NCBI GenBank assembly: GCA_900079695.1 | Contig: LT599022.1 | Location: 2,858,530-2,922,529 of the forward strand | From: an uncultured Alphaproteobacteria bacterium | GTDB lineage: Bacteria; Pseudomonadota; Alphaproteobacteria; Rhodospirillales; Rhodospirillaceae | Length of the DNA: 64,000 nt | Reading direction: 5' to 3' | Shown here: piece after piece, positions 55,351 through 64,000 of the stretch | Layout: every line of letters begins with the position of its first letter | How positions within the stretch are numbered: position 1 is the first letter of the stretch | Program-made: the position numbers and the translations under genes | Notes under the pieces: model-generated | The model's input: only the letters and a program-made list of their open reading frames with translations | Databases searched by the model: none | What the model was told of the DNA's origin: nothing

Positions 55351-55548
55351 TCAGGCGGCGTCGGGCATCAGGCGTTTCTGCGCGGCGGCGACCATCGCCT
55401 GGAGCGTTTCGACCTCGATGCCGTCGCGGCGCAGCACCGCGTGCAGCGTGGGGTCGCGATAGAGTTCGGTTAGCAGGGGTTCCTCGGCGCCGCTGAATGC
55501 GGTGGCGCGGCGGTCGGAAACCGGCGGCGGATTGGCGACTTCGCCCAT
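55351..55548 (-). CDS. Small conserved-looking protein, unknown function
   Basis: A 65-residue protein with an excellent ribosome-binding site (GAGGAGG, 9 bases before ATG). Residues 1-22 are Pro/Ala-rich. The remainder reads as helical: LLTELYRDPTLHAVLRRDGI, then VETLQAMVAAAQKRL. No signal peptide, membrane segment or known motif. It is convergent with lysR (2 bp) and its leader holds the hairpin at 55587-55609. Not recognised. Confidence 0.65.
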   Translation of the reverse strand: MGEVANPPPVSDRRATAFSGAEEPLLTELYRDPTLHAVLRRDGIEVETLQAMVAAAQKRLMPDAA

Positions 55549-55586
55549 CGTCTTCGTCCTCCTCGATCCGATTCCGTTGGCCGAGA

Positions 55587-55609
55587 GACGACCGCGGAAT
55601 GCGGTCGTC
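55587..55609 (-). other. Hairpin in the leader of the small unknown gene
   Basis: Perfect 9-bp arms GACGACCGC and GCGGTCGTC with a five-base loop, 39 bp before the start codon. It could affect mRNA stability or translation. Confidence 0.4.
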
Positions 55610-55709
55610 GGTTCGCAACGTGTGTGATTTGGGGCGGGCTGGCTGTGATGTCCATCGCACCAGCGCCCCTATAACGAATCGATCACCGAATTTGTTCCGG
55701 GTTGTCACG

Positions 55710-55741
55710 AAAACGGGCGGCGGGATCGCTCCCGCCGCCCG
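55710..55741 (-). terminator. Rho-independent terminator of acnA
   Basis: Perfect 12-bp arms CGGGCGGCGGGA and TCCCGCCGCCCG with a four-base loop; on the minus strand the hairpin is followed by TTTT. It begins 25 bp after the acnA stop codon. Confidence 0.85.
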
Positions 55742-55765
55742 GCCTTCCGATGCTGCGCGCCGTCG

Positions 55766-58438
<2,673 letters not shown>

Positions 58439-58550
58439 GGATTCCTCCGGTTTCTTAACGGGCGGTTGGAAGGTGCGAGACAGGACGTGCGAATTCACCG
58501 GATGCCCGGTGGCGAGTGGCGACTCCGATCGGCACGTCGGATCGACTTTA

Positions 58551-58578
58551 GATTTATCCATTCCGCCGGTCGGGGCAA
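58551..58578 (-). promoter_or_regulatory. Candidate acnA promoter
   Basis: On the minus strand TTGCCC (58578-58573), 16 bp spacer, TAAATC (58556-58551), about 110 bp before the acnA start. Each hexamer is a four-of-six match to the sigma-70 consensus. Confidence 0.4.
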
Positions 58579-58617
58579 GAACCCGGGGGGTAATTTTTCC
58601 GTTCGCGCGAATGCCAC

Positions 58618-59190
58618 TCAGTCGCGTAGGCCGTCGGCCTCCGGCCCCAGATCCTCGCGCCACGGGCGCAGTCTTTCCAGGACCATGAGCCCCGCCGCCA
58701 GCGCCGCGGCGAAGGCGAGCGCCACCGCCCAGAAGGGCAGGCCCAGCAACGCGTCGAACGTGAGCTTGCCCGGACCGCCGGAGAGCAGGGGGCGCAGCGC
58801 CGGTTCGGCATAGCCGAACGCGACCGCCCCGGCGAGGCCGCCCGCGAGGGTGAACCATGCGTCGCGATAGCCCGCGCCGATCTGCGCGAACACCGTGCCC
58901 GGGCACGCGCCCGCGAGCACGATGCCGATGCCGAGCAGGCTGCCGCCCGCGACGTTGGCGCCGAACTCGGCGGCCTTGGGGTGGAGCTTCACGCCCCAGA
59001 TGCCGTTGAGCGCGGCGAGCACCACCAGGCCGGTGATCACCGCCGCGACGAACATCTTGAGCATCGTGAAGCTGCGGAACTGCATCTGTCCGACGATCAC
59101 GCCGGGCTCGAACACCCGCCCCTTCTCCAGGGCGAAGCCGAACGCCGCGCCCATGGCGAGGCCGAGCATCATCATAGCCGTCACGCCCAT
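58618..59190 (-). CDS. YeeE/YedE family membrane protein, C-terminal-type half
   Basis: A 190-residue protein with four to five membrane helices, containing the conserved [19 protein letters not shown] motif, whose Cys is one of the thiosulfate-relay cysteines in full-length YeeE (TsuA). It forms a pair with the next gene upstream (2 bp apart); together they correspond to one two-repeat YeeE. The pair probably imports a sulfur species such as thiosulfate. Confidence 0.87.
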   Translation of the reverse strand: MGVTAMMMLGLAMGAAFGFALEKGRVFEPGVIVGQMQFRSFTMLKMFVAAVITGLVVLAALNGIWGVKLHPKAAEFGANVAGGSLLGIGIVLAGACPGTVFAQIGAGYRDAWFTLAGGLAGAVAFGYAEPALRPLLSGGPGKLTFDALLGLPFWAVALAFAAALAAGLMVLERLRPWREDLGPEADGLRD

Positions 59191-59192
59191 GC

Positions 59193-59768
59193 TCAGACCC
59201 TCCGCATCAGCAGCGCCGCGCCGATCCCGGCGGCGAACATCGCCGCGACGGTGACGCCGGAGGAGACCGCCAACTGGGCGAGTCCGGAAATTCCATGCCC
59301 CGAGGTGCAGCCACCCGCGATCCGCGCGCCGAACAACAGGATGAAACCACCCGCGAACGCCATCGCCGCGCGCGGCGCGAAGGTCGCGATGCCGGTGGCC
59401 TTGCGCCACGCCGGCGCAACCGCGCCGCGGCGGGTGCCGGAGAGGCGGGCGGACAGGAACGCGCCGAGCGCGATTCCCGCCACCAGCGCCACCTGCCACC
59501 AGTTCTTGCCGCCCGCCGCGTGGGCGGCGAAATAGGCGTTGTCGATCGCGCCGGGGTCGAACCACGCGGCGACGTGCGCGCCCAGGGTGACGAACGACGA
59601 CGACGCGCCGAGCGCGGTGTTCACCAGAAGAAACGCCGGAACCTGCAGCAGGCCGATGAGCACGCCTGCGGCGTAGGGCGACCAGGTGCGGCGGCGCAAG
59701 GCCGCGCCGCCGCACCGCACCGGGCAGGTGGGCGCGAGGCCGCGCGCGTCGTAACGAAGTTCGGACAT
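59193..59768 (-). CDS. YeeE/YedE family membrane protein, N-terminal-type half
   Basis: A 191-residue protein with the [21 protein letters not shown] motif of YeeE/YedE proteins and about five membrane helices. A cysteine pair sits near the N-terminus (TCPVRC), which is unusual for the family and could hold a metal or take part in sulfur transfer. It is the first gene of the two-gene operon, behind an AT-rich palindrome. Confidence 0.87.
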   Translation of the reverse strand: MSELRYDARGLAPTCPVRCGGAALRRRTWSPYAAGVLIGLLQVPAFLLVNTALGASSSFVTLGAHVAAWFDPGAIDNAYFAAHAAGGKNWWQVALVAGIALGAFLSARLSGTRRGAVAPAWRKATGIATFAPRAAMAFAGGFILLFGARIAGGCTSGHGISGLAQLAVSSGVTVAAMFAAGIGAALLMRRV

Positions 59769-59797
59769 GGCGGTTCTCCGAGGGGATTTAATATGAT

Positions 59798-59812
59798 TTA
59801 TATCTAATATAA
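59798..59812. promoter_or_regulatory. AT-rich palindrome in front of the YeeE/YedE pair (BigR/SqrR-type candidate)
   Basis: TTATAT-CTA-ATATAA within a longer AT block (59786-59813). ArsR-type sulfide sensors of the BigR/SqrR/YgaV group bind AT-rich dyads in front of DUF395 (YeeE/YedE) genes, so this is a plausible target. No arsR-type gene lies in the window. Confidence 0.5.
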
Positions 59813-59891
59813 TGACCGGCGCGGTCAAGGGTTGCGCAATCCCCGGCCGCCACGCACCTCAGGAGCGGATGTTCGAGGAGACGACGTTTCC

Positions 59892-61526
59892 GTGGATCTT
59901 GTGCTTACGATTCTGGCGCTGCTCGCGGCGGTGATCGCCGCGGGCGTGATCGAGAAGGCGCTGCGGCTGCCGCTGCCGCGGCCGCTGCTGCAGATCGGCG
60001 TCGGCGCGGCGATCGGCGCGGTCGGCGGCCTCGGCCTGCCGCTCGACCCGGAGGTGTTCTTCCTCCTCTTCCTGCCGCCGCTCTTGTTCCTCGACGGCTG
60101 GCGGATCCCGCGCGAGGAGGTGCTGCGCGACACCGGCCCGATCCTCGAACTCGCCCTCGGCTTGGTAGCGTTCACCGTGCTCGGCCTCGGCTGGCTGATG
60201 CACTGGGCGATCCCGTCGCTGCCGCTGCCGGTGGCGTTTGCGCTCGCCGCGGTTCTCGCCCCCACCGACCCCCTGGCGGTGGCGGCGATCGCGCAGCGGG
60301 TGAAGATTCCCAAGCGGATGATGAACATTCTCGAGGGCGAGGCGCTGCTCAACGACGCCACCGCGCTGGTGTGCTTCCGCTTCGCCGTCGCGGCCGCGGC
60401 GAGCGGCGCGTTCGCCCCCGCCGCGGTGGTGGGCGAATTCGTCTGGGTGGCGGTGCTCGGCGTCGGCGTCGGCGTCGCCTTCGCCTGGGCGGCGAGCCGC
60501 GCGGGCGGCTGGCTCGGCCGCGCCTTCGCCGACGACAGCGGCATCCTCATTCTCGTCAGCCTGCTGATTCCCTACGCCGCCTATCTCCTCGCCGTCGAGA
60601 TCGGCGCGTCGGGGATTCTCGCGGCGGTCGCCGCCGGGCTCGCGCTCAACTTCATGGATACCACCGCGCTGCCGCTCGCCCACACCCGCCTGCGCGGCAA
60701 TCTGGTGTGGGATATGATCGCCTACACCGCCAACGGCGTGATCTTCGTCCTCCTCGGCGAGCAGATGCCCGCGATCCTCGGCCGCGCCGACGCGATCGCC
60801 GCCTACGCCGGGCACGACAGCCCGTGGTGGCTGGCGCTCTACGTCGTCGGCGTGTTCCTCGCCCTCGGCCTGCTGCGGCTGGCGTGGGTCGGGGTGTCGC
60901 TGCACGTGTTCCTGTTCCGCACCCGCGCGACGCCGCCGAAGGCACGCCTGCGCCTGATCGCGGCGATGGCGGTTTCGGGCGTGCGCGGCGCGGTGACCCT
61001 GGCGGCGGTGCTGAGCCTGCCGCTGCTCACCGAGGCGGGCGACGCCTTCCCCGCGCGCGATCTCGCGATCTTCATCGCCATGGGGGTGATCGTGGTGTCG
61101 CTGGCGGGCGCGACGCTGGCGCTGCCGCGGCTGCTGGCGGGGTGCGAGATGCCTTCGGAGTCCGGCGACGAGGCAGCCGAGGACGCGGCGGTGGTGGCCG
61201 CCGCCCGCGCCGCCCTCGCCGCGGTCGAGCGGTTGCAGCACGTGCTCGCCCACGACAATCCGCAGGCGGAGCGGATCATCCAGGTGGCGGCGCAGGTGAT
61301 GGAGACCTATCACCGCCGCATCGCCCGCCGCGACGGCAAGCAGGTGGAGGGCGGCCGCTGGGCCGACGGTATCGAGCGCGAGATGCGCCTCGCCGCCCTG
61401 CGCGCCGAGCGCGTCGAGATCATGCGCCGGGTGCGCGCCCGCAAGCTCGGCAGCGCCACCGCGCGGCGGCTGATCTCCGCCCTCGATCTCCTCGAAACCC
61501 GCCATTCCGGCGAGCTCCACCGCTGA
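59892..61526 (+). CDS. CPA1-family sodium/proton antiporter
   Basis: A 544-residue membrane protein. Residues 1-420 form about 12 helices with FLLFLPPLLFLDGWRI, the ion-binding ALAAVLAPTDPLAVAAIAQR, EGEALLNDATALVCFRFA (conserved ND region) and SGVRGAVTLAAVLSLP. A cytoplasmic, charged helical tail follows (residues 425-544), typical of bacterial NhaP/NhaG relatives. The GTG start is used, with GAGGAG upstream. Confidence 0.92.
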   Translation: MDLVLTILALLAAVIAAGVIEKALRLPLPRPLLQIGVGAAIGAVGGLGLPLDPEVFFLLFLPPLLFLDGWRIPREEVLRDTGPILELALGLVAFTVLGLGWLMHWAIPSLPLPVAFALAAVLAPTDPLAVAAIAQRVKIPKRMMNILEGEALLNDATALVCFRFAVAAAASGAFAPAAVVGEFVWVAVLGVGVGVAFAWAASRAGGWLGRAFADDSGILILVSLLIPYAAYLLAVEIGASGILAAVAAGLALNFMDTTALPLAHTRLRGNLVWDMIAYTANGVIFVLLGEQMPAILGRADAIAAYAGHDSPWWLALYVVGVFLALGLLRLAWVGVSLHVFLFRTRATPPKARLRLIAAMAVSGVRGAVTLAAVLSLPLLTEAGDAFPARDLAIFIAMGVIVVSLAGATLALPRLLAGCEMPSESGDEAAEDAAVVAAARAALAAVERLQHVLAHDNPQAERIIQVAAQVMETYHRRIARRDGKQVEGGRWADGIEREMRLAALRAERVEIMRRVRARKLGSATARRLISALDLLETRHSGELHR

Positions 61527-61571
61527 GGCGATTTCGGATGAAACTCCCCCGTCTTCGGCTATCATGACGCC

Positions 61572-62219
61572 ATGCCCGGCTCGCCGTTCGCCCTTCCCCT
61601 GCCGCCCCAGCCGTTTCCGCTGATCCTGCGGGACGCCGCCTGCGCGCGCGGCGAGGCGCAGGTATTTTCCGGGCTCGATCTCGCCGTCGAGGCGGGCGGT
61701 CTGTGGCTGGTACGCGGCGTCAACGGCGCGGGCAAGACCACGCTACTGCGTCTGCTCGCCGGGTTGCTCCGGCCCGCGCGCGGCGCGGCGCTGTGGGGGG
61801 ATGGGCGCACCCCCCGCGCCGCACCCGAGCGCGCGCTTCTGGTGGGGCACCAGGATGCGCTCAAGCCCGCGCTGTCGGTCGCCGAGAACCTCGGTTTCTG
61901 GGCGCGCTTCCTCGGCGTCGCCGAAATGCCCTGGCCGCAGGCGAGCGATCCGTTCGGGGTGTGGGCGCTCGCCGACGTGCCGGTGCGGACCCTTTCGGCG
62001 GGGCAGAAGCGGCGGGTCTCGCTCACCCGCCTGGCGTTCGCGCGCGCGCCGCTGTGGCTGCTCGACGAACCCACCACCGCCCTCGACGCCGCCGGTCAGC
62101 GGATCGTCTGGGAACTGATCGCCCTGCACCGGCGGCGCGGCGGCGCGGTGGTGGTCACCACCCATGCCAAGGGCACCGTCGAGGGGGCGAACGAACTCGT
62201 CCTCGGGGAGGCGCGATGA
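61572..62219 (+). CDS. ccmA: Cytochrome c maturation ATPase CcmA
   Basis: A 215-residue ABC ATPase: Walker A GVNGAGKTTLLR, signature LSAGQKRR, Walker [13 protein letters not shown]. CcmA works with CcmB to release holo-CcmE from CcmC after heme is attached. The N-terminus is slightly long and Pro-rich. It overlaps ccmB by 4 bp. Confidence 0.94.
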   Translation: MPGSPFALPLPPQPFPLILRDAACARGEAQVFSGLDLAVEAGGLWLVRGVNGAGKTTLLRLLAGLLRPARGAALWGDGRTPRAAPERALLVGHQDALKPALSVAENLGFWARFLGVAEMPWPQASDPFGVWALADVPVRTLSAGQKRRVSLTRLAFARAPLWLLDEPTTALDAAGQRIVWELIALHRRRGGAVVVTTHAKGTVEGANELVLGEAR

Positions 62220-62881
62220 CGGCGTTCCTCGCGGTGCTGAGGCGCGATCTTCTGATCGCGGTGCGCGACGGCGCGGGCACCTGGACGGTGCTCGGCTTCT
62301 TCGTCATCGCGGTGGCGGTGTTCCCGCTCGGGATCGGGCCGGAGCCGCAGGTGCTGGCGCGGGTCGCGCCCGGGGTGCTGTGGGCGATGGCGCTGCTCGC
62401 GGCGCTGCTCTCGCTCGACACCCTGTTCGAGGCCGACTGGCGCGACGGCTCGCTCGAGGCGCTGGTGTCGGGCGACCTGCTGCCGGAACTGCTGGTGCTG
62501 GCGAAGGCGCTCGCCCACTGGCTCGCCACCGGCCTGCCGCTCGCCGTCGCCGCGCCCGCGCTCGGGGTGTTCCTGCATCTGCCGGCGGAGTCGATGCCGG
62601 TGCTGTTCGCGTCGCTGCTGCTCGGCACGCCGGTGCTGTCGCTGTTGGGGGCGGTGGGCGCGGCGCTCGCCCTCGGCGCGCGGCGGGCGACGGTGCTGCT
62701 GGCGGTAATGGTGCTGCCGCTCGCCGCGCCGGTTCTGATTTTCGGCGCGGGGGCGGTCGAATCGGCGCAAACGGGGTTGGCGGTCGCGCCGTCGCTCCTC
62801 ATCTTGGGGGGCGTGGCGCTGTGCGCCTTGGCGGTGTGTCCGGTGGCGGCCGCCGCGGCGTTGCGACAGGCGGTGGAGTAG
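62216..62881 (+). CDS. ccmB: Heme exporter protein CcmB
   Basis: A 221-residue permease with six predicted helices. The motifs LDTLFEADWRDGSLEALVSG and LATGLPLAVAAPALG are CcmB hallmarks. The ATG overlaps the ccmA stop, and ccmC starts immediately after its TAG. Confidence 0.94.
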   Translation: MTAFLAVLRRDLLIAVRDGAGTWTVLGFFVIAVAVFPLGIGPEPQVLARVAPGVLWAMALLAALLSLDTLFEADWRDGSLEALVSGDLLPELLVLAKALAHWLATGLPLAVAAPALGVFLHLPAESMPVLFASLLLGTPVLSLLGAVGAALALGARRATVLLAVMVLPLAAPVLIFGAGAVESAQTGLAVAPSLLILGGVALCALAVCPVAAAAALRQAVE

Positions 62882-63649
62882 ATGGTGGCGCAGGCGCTGA
62901 GGGCGGTTCACGAGACGATGCTGCGCGCCGCGCAGCCGGCCCGCTTCGTCGCCCTCGCGGGGACGCTGATCCCCTGGGTTGCGATCGCGGCGCTGGCGCT
63001 CCTCGCCGCCGGTCTGGCCGAGGCGCTGGCGCTTTCGCCGCCCGACTACCAGCAGGGCGAGACGGTGCGGATCATGTACGTCCACGTGCCCGCCGCGTGG
63101 ATGGGCCTGTTCGTCTACGCGCTGGTTGCGGGTCTCGGCGGCGCCGGGCTGATCGGCGGGCACCCGCTCGCCTTCGCCGCCGCGCGCGCCGCCGCGCCGC
63201 TGGGGGCGACGTTCACCGCCGTCTGCCTCGTCACCGGGGCGTTCTGGGGCAAGCCGATGTGGGGTGCGTGGTGGGTGTGGGACGCGCGGCTGACCTCGAT
63301 GCTGCTGCTGCTGTTCCTCTACTTCGGCCACATCGCCCTGTCCCGCGCCTTCGACGAGACCCGCCGCGGCGACAAGGCGGCGGCGGTGCTCGGGCTCGTC
63401 GGCTGCGTCAACCTGCCGGTGGTGAAGTTCTCGGTGGACTGGTGGAACACCCTGCATCAGCCCGCCAGCGTGATGAAGCTCGGCGGCCCGAGCATCGACC
63501 CCTCGATGCTGTGGCCGCTGCTGCTGATGGCGGGGGCGTTCAAGCTGACGTTCTTCGCCCTGTGGCTGGCCCGCACCCGCACCGAGGTGGTCGCGGCGCG
63601 GCTGCGCGCCGCCGCCGGGCGCGCCCGGTCCGAAGGAGCAATGCGATGA
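62882..63649 (+). CDS. ccmC: Heme lyase component CcmC
   Basis: A 255-residue membrane protein with six helices. The tryptophan-rich heme-handling motif is WGKPMWGAWWVWDARLTS, and heme-ligand histidines lie in VHVPAAWM and NTLHQPASV. It attaches heme to CcmE. Overlaps ccmD by 4 bp. Confidence 0.96.
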   Translation: MVAQALRAVHETMLRAAQPARFVALAGTLIPWVAIAALALLAAGLAEALALSPPDYQQGETVRIMYVHVPAAWMGLFVYALVAGLGGAGLIGGHPLAFAAARAAAPLGATFTAVCLVTGAFWGKPMWGAWWVWDARLTSMLLLLFLYFGHIALSRAFDETRRGDKAAAVLGLVGCVNLPVVKFSVDWWNTLHQPASVMKLGGPSIDPSMLWPLLLMAGAFKLTFFALWLARTRTEVVAARLRAAAGRARSEGAMR

Positions 63650-63795
63650 CCCTGCACGGCCCCTACACCGCCTACGTGATCGGCGCCTATGCCGTGACCC
63701 TGCTGGCGCTCGGCGTCGCCGCGCTCGCGGCGTGGCGCGACTGGCGGCGGGCGCGCGCCGCCTGGGCGCGGATCGAGGGAGGGCGGCCGCGGTGA
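63646..63795 (+). CDS. ccmD: Heme exporter protein CcmD
   Basis: A 49-residue single-span membrane protein: HGPYTAYVIGAYAVTLLALG at the N-terminus and a basic tail (RDWRRARAAWARIEG). It belongs to the CcmABCD complex. The stop overlaps the ccmE GTG start. Confidence 0.92.
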   Translation: MTLHGPYTAYVIGAYAVTLLALGVAALAAWRDWRRARAAWARIEGGRPR

Positions 63796-64000
63796 CGCGC
63801 AGACGGCAACGGCTGGTCCTTCTCGGCGTCGGCGCGGCGGCGGTGGCGGTGGCGGCGGCGCTGGTGCTTTCGGCGCTCGGCGACAGCCTCACCTTCTTCT
63901 ACGGTCCCTCGCAGATCCTCGCGCGCGCCGATGCCGCCACCCACCGCGTGCGCCTCGGCGGCTTGGTCGAACCCGGTTCGGTGCGCCGCGACGGCGCGGT
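63792..64000 (+). CDS. ccmE: Cytochrome c-type biogenesis heme chaperone CcmE (5' end, partial)
   Basis: Starts with GTG inside the ccmD stop; 69 codons are in the window. The visible part has a basic N-terminus (TRRRQRL), one membrane helix and then DSLTFFYGPSQILARAD, the conserved start of the CcmE periplasmic OB fold. The heme-binding His lies beyond the edge. Confidence 0.92.
   Translation, partial: MTRRRQRLVLLGVGAAAVAVAAALVLSALGDSLTFFYGPSQILARADAATHRVRLGGLVEPGSVRRDGA

Noticed and set aside
59859-61565. 568-codon minus-strand open frame inside the antiporter gene
   Set aside because: Shadow frame with low-complexity His/Arg/Glu content.

Overview
This is a GC-rich (about 70 % by eye), densely coding chromosomal segment whose gene content points to an alphaproteobacterium, most likely of the Rhodospirillales/Azospirillales type. 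The evidence is the SUV3-like helicase - S4 protein - seven-iron ferredoxin - CarD block, the ccmABCD(E) cluster and the FeoA/FeoA/FeoB/FeoC iron operon. Genus cannot be fixed from the window. No rRNA, CRISPR array or intact insertion sequence is present. One tRNA (Arg, anticodon CCT) lies next to a decayed integrase tail.

Layout. 0-3.5 kb: the end of an amidase gene, then a signalling operon of two PhnD-like periplasmic binding proteins and a membrane diguanylate cyclase. 3.5-12.3 kb: a peptide ABC transporter operon (binding protein, two permeases, two ATPases) continued by an N-formylglutamate amidohydrolase and an ArgE-type deacylase, with a divergent LysR regulator and a near-ideal operator between them. 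12.3-21 kb: flavodoxin behind a Fur-like box, a nuclease, prolyl aminopeptidase, tRNA-Arg with integrase remnant, BioY, a GGDEF-hemerythrin oxygen/redox sensor, a QorR/QorB-like pair, ArfB, and an aspartate carbamoyltransferase fused to a helix-turn-helix domain with palindromes at its own promoter. 21-24.4 kb: a BASS-family transporter, an O-antigen-ligase-like protein and a LysR regulator.

24.4-37.3 kb is a catabolic island: GntR regulator, TRAP transporter (DctP plus a fused DctQM), two short-chain dehydrogenases, a metallo-beta-lactamase hydrolase, an MmgE/PrpD protein, a 3-hydroxyisobutyrate-dehydrogenase-like enzyme, a fluoroacetate-dehalogenase-like hydrolase with all its known active-site residues, a LeuCD-type hydro-lyase and a second BASS transporter. 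Three of its promoters share AT-rich words (TTATACGA, ATCATACAATAT), which suggests one regulon under the GntR protein. This is the best candidate in the window for an undescribed pathway, perhaps for a halogenated or branched small carboxylic acid.

37.3-44.4 kb: a DUF2975/XRE pair behind a Fur-like box, the feo operon behind a related box, methylglyoxal synthase, a DEAD-box helicase and a Cache protein. 44.5-55.5 kb: HtpG, the SUV3-HslR-FdxA-CarD block, a calcineurin-like protein that has lost metal ligands, RsgA, a SLAC1/TehA-family transporter with divergent LysR, and a small unknown protein. 55.7-64 kb: aconitase A, a split YeeE/YedE sulfur transporter, a CPA1 sodium/proton antiporter and the cytochrome c maturation genes ccmABCD with the beginning of ccmE at the window edge.

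Start codons were chosen from Shine-Dalgarno spacing, signal peptides and family lengths. Several differ from the longest open frame.
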